Positions 8,107 through 14,480 of a stretch of 64,000 nucleotides of DNA are shown piece after piece; positions within the stretch are counted from its first letter, which is position 1; every line of letters starts with the position of its first letter. Both the position numbers and the translations under genes were made by a program. The DNA is from CALOFP01 sp942492635. Its GTDB lineage: Bacteria; UBP6; UBA1177; CALOFP01. Below the pieces are notes generated by a model. The model did not search any database and had not been told where the DNA came from. It saw only the letters and a list, made by a program, of their open reading frames with translations. The DNA lies in NCBI GenBank assembly GCA_942492635.1, contig CALOFP010000001.1, forward strand, positions 1-64,000, written 5' to 3'.

Positions 8107-8385
8107 TTAATCGATTCCTTTGAAATATCCGACTCTTTCTGCAATTAGTAGTTGTGTTTCCATTTCTGCTAATGATCCTAGAGCAATATACAGAAAGTGG
8201 ACAAACTCTTTGTCCGATCCTCTGTGAGACCCTTCGGCAATATTCGAAGGGACAGAAACTGCTGATCTTCTCAATTGATCGGCAAGAGCATATCTTTCAT
8301 TTTTTGACAATGATTGAAGAAGTTTATAAACATGCTCTAAAAGATCCATCGATTTTTGCCAAACAAGTAACTTCTTATAGTTCAT
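8107..8385 (-). CDS. Four-helix bundle protein (S23/IVS-protein family)
   Basis: Small helical protein of 92 residues starting MNYKKLLVWQKSMDLLEHVY, with the family's core segment ALADQLRRSAVSVPSNIAEG followed by FVHFLYIALGSLAEMETQL and ending in the usual tail YFKGID. Relatives are encoded in intervening sequences of 23S rRNA genes or as orphan genes, and a homologous fold (Avd) serves diversity-generating retroelements; their biochemical role is poorly known. The ATG at 8385 is chosen because GGAGG lies five bases upstream. The open frame continues upstream only because the repeat array has no stops there. The gene is bracketed by repeat arrays on both sides, which suggests that they move or evolve together. 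Confidence 0.88.
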   Translation of the reverse strand: MNYKKLLVWQKSMDLLEHVYKLLQSLSKNERYALADQLRRSAVSVPSNIAEGSHRGSDKEFVHFLYIALGSLAEMETQLLIAERVGYFKGID

Positions 8386-8395
8386 GTAAACCTCC

Positions 8396-8516
8396 GATTG
8401 TGAACGCCTTCGGCTTGAGAACGCTTCGCTTGTGAACGGCACGCTGCGCGGCCTTGAGAACGCTTCGTTAGCACTCCGCTCGTGAACGGCGTCGCTTCGC
8501 GAGCCTTGTGACAATA
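8396..8516. repeat. Modular GC-rich repeat array B
   Basis: Same module family as array A, in the same orientation as its left arm: GTGAACGCC-TTCGG-CTTGAGAACGC and GTGAACGGCGTCGCTTCGCGAGCC units. It begins about ten bases upstream of the four-helix-bundle start codon, so it would form the 5' leader of that gene. Confidence 0.8.
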
Positions 8517-8532
8517 CGATTTATACTAAATC

Positions 8533-8688
8533 TTTCTCAAGCGCAGTGCAACGGAGCGTTCTCAAGCGAAGCACAGCGAGCGTTCACAAGCGTAGCGCAG
8601 CGGAGCGTTCTCAAGCGTAGCGCAGCGGAGCGTTCTCAAGCGAAGCACAGCGAGCGTTCACAAGCGTAGCATCAGCGCAGCGTTCACT
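8533..8688. repeat. Inverted repeat array C, about 25-base tandem units
   Basis: Six imperfect tandem copies of a unit GCGTTCTCAAGCGTAGCGCA followed by GCGGA (variants GCGAAGCACAGCGA and GTTCACAAG). The unit is the reverse complement of the modules in arrays A and B, so B and C form an inverted pair. The last copy runs into the stop of the gene at 8687-9295. Confidence 0.82.
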
Positions 8689-9295
8689 ATTCCTCTATTT
8701 TTCTGATTCTTCTGGTTACTTGGATGTTTCGGAAGGAGAGTTTTTTGTAAAAGGAGGTGCCTCCTAATCGTAGTAGGATGAATCTGGGTTTTCCTAGGCG
8801 TTCGATTGTGTAGCTGCAGGTTCGCCACTCGCCGGTGGCGCCGTCGCAATGGGGATAGGTTTTGTAGAGGTTTTTATAGCCTGTTTTTGACATGAGGATG
8901 AGTACCATCCCGGCTTCTCTCATGGGATTTGTGTTTCCGCTTTTTTCGTACCGGTACTGGAACGAGAGGCTGAGGCTCTCGGTTTCGGCTTCGTCCAGTT
9001 CCATCTGATGTGATAGGCTGACGAAGGTGTCTTCCTCGGGGATTACGTGAAGCTCCCGTTTTTTTTCATCTATCTGGAAATCTCCGCTCCCGACTGTGTA
9101 GAAGAATTTTTCGGAGAAAAACTCTTCGGGACCGAAAAGGGTGGATTCAACTACAATGGTTTTTTTCTTTCCGGGCATGTCGCCTTTTGTTATGCGCTTA
9201 ATGGTATTTATGTAGTAGTAAAATGCACCGCCGATTATTAATCCGGCGAGAGTCCACCTGATGAGTGTGGATAAAAATCCGTTTTTCATCGCCAT
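8687..9295 (-). CDS. Unknown membrane-anchored protein next to TonB/ExbD
   Basis: 202 residues, family not recognised. A single membrane segment lies at about residues 8-27 (LIRWTLAGLIIGGAFYYYIN). The rest is predicted periplasmic and rich in beta strands, with alternating patterns such as SLSLSFQYRYEKSG and a region with two Cys (HCDGATGEWRTCSY) that could form a disulfide, followed by PRFILLRLGG. This layout looks like a jelly-roll or carbohydrate-binding-like beta-sandwich, but I would not assign it. The start ATG at 9295 directly abuts the TonB stop and GGAGGAG precedes it, so it is translated from the exbD-tonB transcript. The 3' end runs into repeat array C. Confidence 0.7.
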   Translation of the reverse strand: MAMKNGFLSTLIRWTLAGLIIGGAFYYYINTIKRITKGDMPGKKKTIVVESTLFGPEEFFSEKFFYTVGSGDFQIDEKKRELHVIPEEDTFVSLSHQMELDEAETESLSLSFQYRYEKSGNTNPMREAGMVLILMSKTGYKNLYKTYPHCDGATGEWRTCSYTIERLGKPRFILLRLGGTSFYKKLSFRNIQVTRRIRKIEE

Positions 9296-10111
9296 TTAAA
9301 ACTCCTCCAATTCAAAGGTGACTGTGAAGTTTATTTCGCAATCCACTTTTTCTCCGTTTGCCAGCCTTGCCGGTGTGAAATGCCACTTTTTTATGGCTTT
9401 TACTGCGGCTTTTGCAAATAGTTTGTGGTCGCTTCTCACCACTTTCGCTGTCTTCACCTTCCCTTCCCTGTCGATTCCGAGCCGGAGTATTACTTTTCCG
9501 TCCAATTCCTCATCCCGCAGTTCTTCTGGATACTCCGGTGTTACCCGCTTTTTTACTGCGGGCATTTTCGATATTTCAAATACCGGCACGGGTGAGAACT
9601 TCTTTATATTTTTATCATACTTTCTCTCTTCGATCTTTTTTCCGGCTGCATAATCCTTCACCTTTTCTGGTGGAGTATACTCTTTTTCCTGCTCTTTCAT
9701 CAGCGTGTTCCCGACTCTAACTCCGATTCCGGACCCACCTTTTCCTGTGACTGTCTTTTTTGTCACTCCGAATACAGGCTTTACGTCCGTTTGAACCTCT
9801 TTCGTATCCGACTCTTTCCGAACATGCGAAATCGGTGCCTGCTGCACTTTCTCTTTTACTGCCTTCACTTTTTTCGGTTTCGGCTTGGGCTTGGGTTTGA
9901 GCTTCGGTTTTGGCTTGGGCTCCGGTTTTTCTAAGGGTTTCTGCTCCGGTTTGGGTTCGGGCTTTTTGACTTCGAATTCGATCAGGTTGCTTTTTTCGAA
10001 CCGCAACCGAATTTTTCTGCTGTGATTTATGCTGAGTACGCCGCGGTAAAGAAGAAGATGCAGTGCTACGGATATGAAAATTCCGATGTAGAGGAATTTA
10101 TCTTTTTTCAT
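9296..10111 (-). CDS. tonB: TonB-like energy transducer
   Basis: 271-residue inner-membrane/periplasmic protein coupling the proton-motive force to outer-membrane transport. It has an N-terminal membrane anchor (residues 5-25), a long Pro/Lys/Glu spacer (repeated KPEP and KPKP, residues 52-85), and a C-terminal TonB domain from about 190: VTPEYPEELRDEELDGKVIL, IDREGKVKTAKVV and AVKAIKKWHFTPARLANGEK. It overlaps the upstream exbD by 14 bases and its stop abuts the next gene, so three genes form one unit. No ExbB/TolQ-like gene is adjacent. No TonB-dependent receptor is in the window, so the substrate is unknown. Confidence 0.88.
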   Translation of the reverse strand: MKKDKFLYIGIFISVALHLLLYRGVLSINHSRKIRLRFEKSNLIEFEVKKPEPKPEQKPLEKPEPKPKPKLKPKPKPKPKKVKAVKEKVQQAPISHVRKESDTKEVQTDVKPVFGVTKKTVTGKGGSGIGVRVGNTLMKEQEKEYTPPEKVKDYAAGKKIEERKYDKNIKKFSPVPVFEISKMPAVKKRVTPEYPEELRDEELDGKVILRLGIDREGKVKTAKVVRSDHKLFAKAAVKAIKKWHFTPARLANGEKVDCEINFTVTFELEEF

Positions 10112-10517
10112 CGAGATACTCGACGTTTATGGCGAATTTGTAGATTTCCAGTTTCCTGATGCCGTCGATTACTTTTACAAGGTTTTCGTGGTAGGTTTTT
10201 TTGTCGGCTGATATTACCACCTGAATTTCGGGGTTTTTATCCCTGAGTTTTTTCATTTCTCCTAGAAGATCCTCTATTCCTCCCCTCTTTTTTCCGGCAA
10301 GATAGAAATCACCTTCTTTTGAAATGACTACGGAAACCGATTCGTTCTCAACTTCCGATCCTGTGGCGGCGTGGGGAAGATCGACGTCGATCGCCTCTTT
10401 CACGACAAAACTTGATACAAGCATGAAGATGATGAGAAGAACCAGCATGATGTCCACAAGTGGTGTCACGTTGATGGAACTTATGATGTCGTTGTCGTTA
10501 TTGTCAAATCCGGCCAT
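10098..10517 (-). CDS. exbD: ExbD/TolR-family biopolymer transport protein
   Basis: 139 residues. The single membrane helix contains the proton-path aspartate in INVTPLVDIMLVLLIIFMLV (residues 17-36), followed by the typical periplasmic VDLPHAATGSE and a C-terminal domain with VVISADKKTYHENLVKVIDG. ExbD works with ExbB to energise TonB (or TolR with TolQ for TolA). It is the first gene of the minus-strand unit with tonB and the membrane protein at 8687. The ExbB partner is absent from the upstream 200 bases, so it must be elsewhere. GGAGG lies just before the ATG at 10517. Confidence 0.93.
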   Translation of the reverse strand: MAGFDNNDNDIISSINVTPLVDIMLVLLIIFMLVSSFVVKEAIDVDLPHAATGSEVENESVSVVISKEGDFYLAGKKRGGIEDLLGEMKKLRDKNPEIQVVISADKKTYHENLVKVIDGIRKLEIYKFAINVEYLDEKR

Positions 10518-10519
10518 GA

Positions 10520-10736
10520 AACCTCCTCCTTTGTTTCATTCTTTTTCTAGCAGATGAGCTGGATTTTGGCAAGATATTTTGGCCCGTCCGACGGGGTGAC
10601 CATTCGGTTTTGTAGAGATTCCACCCATTCATGGATTTAGCAAAGATTTGTAGGGGCGTTTCGCTGGAACGCCCGGTATTTTATGGTGTTTTTTACATTT
10701 CCAACCAAATTTCAAGTTCAGTACAATTTTGTATGC
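10520..10736. other. Intergenic region with REP-like palindromes
   Basis: No gene seen. It holds a REP-like element (10650-10674) and a second degenerate palindrome near 10582-10602 (GGCCCGTCCGACGGGGTGACC), which read in reverse resembles the REP at 11324. Its left end must hold the exbD leader, but I see no clear promoter. Confidence 0.4.
10650..10674 (+). repeat. REP-like element associated with RAYT
   Basis: GTAG followed by the palindrome GGGCGTTTC-GCTG-GAACGCCC with one bulged T. A GTAG/GGAG tetranucleotide next to an imperfect hairpin is the known form of REPs mobilised by RAYT transposases, and a RAYT gene begins 63 bases away. Confidence 0.65.
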
Positions 10737-11268
10737 TTATCCACTTTTCAGCGGATTATATTTGTCTTTTTCCCATTTCAGCGGATTTATGTTTATGTAA
10801 TATCGTATTTTCTCTAACTCTCTTTCGCTTCGAATAATGTGCTCGTAATAATTGCGCTGCCATCCAAAAGAAATTTCACTATCACTATTTATTTTCCTGG
10901 AAACCCTTGCTTTAAATTGCCCTACGATCGCCCCTAGTGAGCCGGATTTTAAATGTTTTGATTTTTTCTCTGTTAAATTTTCTCTATTGCTGTCAGATTG
11001 ATTTTTACTATTTATAGCGATTATTCCATGAAGGTGGTTGGGCATTATAACAAACTCATCTAAAACTACATTTTTTCTAATCTTTTCTGCAAAAAGCCAC
11101 TCTCTTTTTATGATTTCCCCATATTTACTTAAGATCATCTCACCATCAACAACATTCCCCAGAATACATTTTCTATTTTTTTACCACAATGGTTATGAAA
11201 TAAAAGCCATTGGAACAATAATCATATTTTTGCAATCTGATTGATTTACGGTTATTTATTTCGTTCAT
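10737..11268 (-). CDS. RAYT (REP-associated tyrosine transposase, IS200-like), one frameshift
   Basis: Y1-type HUH transposase of about 177 residues. The N-terminal part (MNEINNRKSIRLQKYDYCSN then GFYFITI) starts at an ATG at 11268 with AGGTG upstream. It is followed, one frame away, by NRKCILGNVVDGEM, then VIMPNHLHGII with the HUH metal motif, and near the end YYEHIIRSERELEKIRYYIN with the candidate catalytic Tyr. The two frames meet at a run of seven A around 11183-11192; removing one A restores a single frame. This may be a homopolymer error, a real inactivating mutation, or slippage of the kind used by some IS elements. REP-like hairpins flank the gene in opposite orientation. Confidence 0.82.
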
Positions 11269-11323
11269 TTGTGAATTCACCTCTTTCATGATTTTGCTGC
11301 TATTTCTCAATATTTTACCATCT

Positions 11324-11348
11324 GGGCGACCCGACGGGCAGCCCCTAC
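11324..11348 (-). repeat. REP-like element, inverted relative to the first
   Basis: On the minus strand GTAG is followed by an imperfect hairpin, GGGCTGCCC-GTC-GGGTCGCCC. It shares GTAGGGGC with the element at 10650-10674 and lies in the opposite orientation on the other side of the RAYT gene, as in a BIME-like pair. Confidence 0.62.
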
Positions 11349-11539
11349 GGCGTTGTCAACATCATGCATGTGTTTGAATTTTGTACGGATTCTTGGGGTA
11401 TTGTTGAGGTCCCAGGTGTTTTGAATTTGTATATGATTTGTAAAAATTCCACGAAATTTACAAAAATCGTATTCAAAGCTATAATGCTGCGATGGTAAAT
11501 TAAAAATTGTTTTATTATTGGCAATCAGGAGTCGGAATC

Positions 11540-13033
11540 ATGCCTGAATTTAAAAGGATTTTCCAATCTATTTCTATCGAGAAGAAAACATTTTTTCTTC
11601 TGTTTCTTGCGCTGGCTGTTTTAAGGATGACAAACATTATGGGTTGTTCGCAGGGGGACGATCTCTACTATACTCAGCTTGCCTACCGGGCTTCTACGGG
11701 CAACTTTCGTGCAGGTTTTATTTTCGATATCAGGTGGCTGGTTTTCCTGCCGACGGCTCTTCTATACAATCTTTTCGGGGCTAACGACTTCACCAGTCTT
11801 TTCTTTCCGGTTACCGTTTCTCTGATTAACGTGTTTTTCGCATACAACATTGTCAAGGAGGAGTCGAACCATCCGACAGCGCTTCTTGCAACTGCAATTT
11901 ACGGTTCTATTCCGCTTGTGATGGTTTACGGAAACTTTCTTCAGGTCGCTCCATTTATCGAGTTCTCCACTCTCGGCGCCATTTTCTTTCTGCAACGTGC
12001 CATCAAAAAGGACAAGATCATTTTCTATATCCTCTCAGGGTTTTTCATAGGACTAATCTCAATGTGCCGGACAACCGGGCTTTTTATTGCTCCGATGATG
12101 GTTCTCTACCTCATATACAGGATCGGCTTTTCAAAGAAGAGTATTGTTCTTTCCGCTCTGCTCGCAGCCACCAGTCTTGTTCCTTTAGTTGTACAGGGAA
12201 GTGCCTACTACTTTATCCATAACGACTTTTTCTACCGATTCGTTATCAGCAAAAGGGGAATCGAGTATCAAAACAGTCTTACAGGAGTCGATCCGAGAGA
12301 TACCTTTTTCTATCTTCGAACATTTTTTACAAAGAAGGGATTTGCCGACTACAGGTATTTCGGAGCGGTCGGATTCACTGTTTTTCCTGCAACTCTCTAT
12401 GTAATTTTCCTCAAATTCAAGGGATCTTTCCGCAGGGAAATGATCTTCCCGGTCTGGTTTCTAGCGTACCTTCTCATGATGACATTCATCCCTACATCCA
12501 TATCACCTCTTACATTCATGATAAGAAATATCCGTTACGCAATTGTTTTCATGGTGCCCGCAACAGCCGTTATCGCAGCAGTTCTTATTCATCTTTCACA
12601 AAAAGGGAAAGCCATGAGGTACATAGTTGCCGGAGCAGCACTCTTTTTTATCTCCCTGAATATTTTCTACACGACTAAAATTGCCGCACCGTACAAGAGG
12701 AGGCATAGAATCCAGAAATCCGCCGCATTACGAGCCCTAAAACTGGCCGGCGGCAAACAGATTTATCTAATCGACAAGAATATCGACAGAAGACTAAGAT
12801 ACTATTCAGGCTACAAAATCAAGAACTACAGAGTTATCGGAAGATTAAATCAAATACAAAAACCGGGCTACCTGCTTGTTCTCAAACTCCACCACAACAA
12901 GAGCAGGTACAGAATGCCGAAGAACGATGTTCGGAAACTTGTAAAAAATCCGCCGAACAACTTGAAATACGTAGGGAATTACGATTATTTCTATGTGTAT
13001 GAGGCAGCTCCGCATGGGAATGCTTCGCTTTAG
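11540..13033 (+). CDS. Membrane glycosyltransferase, GT39/83-like (GT-C fold)
   Basis: About 497 residues with some ten hydrophobic segments. The first luminal loop carries the acidic motif GCSQGDDLYYTQLAYRASTG, the position of the catalytic Asp/Glu in dolichyl- or undecaprenyl-phosphate-sugar transferases such as ArnT and PMT. HPTALLATAIYGSIPLVMVY and SMCRTTGLFIAPMMVLY resemble conserved segments of that family. A soluble C-terminal part follows about residue 400. The ATG at 11540 is preferred over one 33 bases upstream because AGGAG lies nine bases before it. The last residues (PHGNASL) and the stop codon come from the start of repeat array D, so the original C-terminus may have been replaced. 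Substrate unknown. Confidence 0.78.
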   Translation: MPEFKRIFQSISIEKKTFFLLFLALAVLRMTNIMGCSQGDDLYYTQLAYRASTGNFRAGFIFDIRWLVFLPTALLYNLFGANDFTSLFFPVTVSLINVFFAYNIVKEESNHPTALLATAIYGSIPLVMVYGNFLQVAPFIEFSTLGAIFFLQRAIKKDKIIFYILSGFFIGLISMCRTTGLFIAPMMVLYLIYRIGFSKKSIVLSALLAATSLVPLVVQGSAYYFIHNDFFYRFVISKRGIEYQNSLTGVDPRDTFFYLRTFFTKKGFADYRYFGAVGFTVFPATLYVIFLKFKGSFRREMIFPVWFLAYLLMMTFIPTSISPLTFMIRNIRYAIVFMVPATAVIAAVLIHLSQKGKAMRYIVAGAALFFISLNIFYTTKIAAPYKRRHRIQKSAALRALKLAGGKQIYLIDKNIDRRLRYYSGYKIKNYRVIGRLNQIQKPGYLLVLKLHHNKSRYRMPKNDVRKLVKNPPNNLKYVGNYDYFYVYEAAPHGNASL

Positions 13034-13330
13034 AACGGCGTCGCTGCGCGAGCCTTGGGAACGCTTCGCTTGTGAACGGCGTCGCTGCGCGAGCCTTGGG
13101 AACGCTTCGCTTGTGAACGGCATCGCTGTGCGAGCCTTGGGAACGCTGCGCTTGTGAACGGCGTCGCTGCGCGAGCCTTGGGAACGCTGCGCTTGTGAAC
13201 GGCATCGCTACGCGAGCCTTGTGAACGCCACGTGTTGCGTGGCTTTAGCGGGAGAAGCCTCGGCATTTTCACAAGCCGAAGGCGTTCACAAGCGTAGCGC
13301 AGCGGAGCGTTCACAAGCGTAGCGTTCACA
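13010..13330. repeat. Modular repeat array D, 41-base tandem units with inverted tail
   Basis: A 41-base unit (GAACGGCGTCGCTGCGCGAG, then CCTTGGGAACGCTTCGCTTGT) repeats with exact period at 13033, 13074, 13115, 13156 and 13197. Next come a module with stem GCCACG-TGTT-GCGTGGC, the core GGCTTTAGCGGGAGAAGCC plus TCGGCATTTTCACAAGC at 13241-13276 (nearly identical to 7933-7968), and inverted units (GTTCACAAGCGTAGCGCAGC) to 13330. Since 41 is not a multiple of 3, long stop-free frames arise that are not genes. It fills the space between the glycosyltransferase stop and the end of the convergent oxidoreductase gene, 2 bases from its stop. Confidence 0.88.
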
Positions 13331-13331
13331 T

Positions 13332-14480
13332 CTATTTCAATATCTCATTCCCGTTAAAGCTCCTGTACGGCGATAACTGGTCAAGTATGAAGTCGTAGCT
13401 GCGGTTGTTCTCGCAGATGATTTCGCTGATGATGCGGCCGAGTCCGGGTCCGAGCATGAAGCCCTGTCCGCACATTCCAGCGGTGTGAAAGAGGTTCTCG
13501 GTCTTTTTTGAATATCCGACTATCGGGAATCCGTCGGGTGTCATCGGGTAGCATCCTCTCCATGTTCTTCTCACCCGAAGATTCCTGAGTCTCGGATAGA
13601 GTTGGAGCATTCTTTTTACAACCAGGGGCAGAAATTCGGATGTTGCATCGTAGTCTGTTCCTGGATGTTTGGGTCTTGGGGTTATGCAGAAGACCACCTG
13701 TCCTTCGTCGTTCTGGTAGAAGTAGTAGTTGTCCGATTTGTCATCACTTCTGATGTCGACCACCATGGGTTTGAAAAAGTGTTTTACGGGCTCGGTAATT
13801 CCGGCTTCATGGCTGTCGGGATAGACCGGGATGTCGTCTCCGGCCATGAGGGCGATTTCCCGGCCGTGGGAACCTGCCGCGTTTATGAAGAGTCCTCCGG
13901 AAAAGGCGCCTGTTCTCGTTATGACTTTCTCTATCTTCTCATTCTTTTTCTCGATCGAGAGAATCTCTTCGTTAAAGTAGAAATCAACTCCGAAATCGAG
14001 AGCCTGCCTGTAAAATGCGGCGGCAAGCTTGAGCGGAGATGCGGATCCGTCATCGGGAGAAAAGGTTCCTCCTCTGAGTCCTTCCATTTTTATTCCGGGT
14101 ACCAGCTCGGATATGTGATTGGGATCTATCCAGTCGATATTGAGTTCGAATTTTCGCTGCACGTTCAAAAGGTCCTTCAGTGCGATTTCATGATCCGCTT
14201 CGTACACGGGAAAAAGATATCCGCCTTTCATCCAGCCGACGTCGAATCCCGTCTCCTCTTCCATGTTGCTTACGATGTCGAGTGACATTCGGCAGATTTT
14301 TATCTTTGCAGGATCTGAATGGGTGGCGCGGATTCCTCCGATGGCGGCCCTGTTCTCTCCCCTTCCGAATGAGGGATATTTCTCAAGAACACACACGTCC
14401 ATACCCTTTCGGGCAAGCGAGAGGCTGAGAGGAAGTCCTATGCTGCCTGCTCCGGCAATTACTACATCATAATTTTTCAT
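13332..14480 (-). CDS. FAD-dependent amine oxidoreductase, beta (DAO-type) subunit
   Basis: 382 residues. The N-terminal dinucleotide-binding fold is DVVIAGAGSIGLPLSLSLAR with the acidic end of the second strand at VCVLEKYPS. A DAO-family substrate domain follows and the FAD-binding closure is HTAGMCGQGFMLGPGLGRII. Such proteins (HcnC, SoxB, opine or D-proline dehydrogenase beta subunits) oxidise a secondary or primary amine. Its start overlaps the stop of the upstream gene by four bases, and that gene encodes the matching alpha subunit, so the two are translated together as a heteromeric dehydrogenase. Which amine is oxidised (glycine, sarcosine, proline, opine) cannot be told. Confidence 0.82.
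   Translation of the reverse strand: MKNYDVVIAGAGSIGLPLSLSLARKGMDVCVLEKYPSFGRGENRAAIGGIRATHSDPAKIKICRMSLDIVSNMEEETGFDVGWMKGGYLFPVYEADHEIALKDLLNVQRKFELNIDWIDPNHISELVPGIKMEGLRGGTFSPDDGSASPLKLAAAFYRQALDFGVDFYFNEEILSIEKKNEKIEKVITRTGAFSGGLFINAAGSHGREIALMAGDDIPVYPDSHEAGITEPVKHFFKPMVVDIRSDDKSDNYYFYQNDEGQVVFCITPRPKHPGTDYDATSEFLPLVVKRMLQLYPRLRNLRVRRTWRGCYPMTPDGFPIVGYSKKTENLFHTAGMCGQGFMLGPGLGRIISEIICENNRSYDFILDQLSPYRSFNGNEILK

Noticed and set aside
8386..8514. N-terminal extension of the four-helix-bundle protein by 43 residues
   Set aside because: The extension is array B translated. The family start MNYKKLLVWQK has GGAGG just upstream, so the short form is correct.
12845..13329. Several overlapping minus-strand open frames of 90-110 codons rich in Arg, Ser, Ala, Pro
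   Set aside because: They are translations of the 41-base repeat array in rotating frames, have no ribosome sites, and extend antisense into the glycosyltransferase gene. Not genes.
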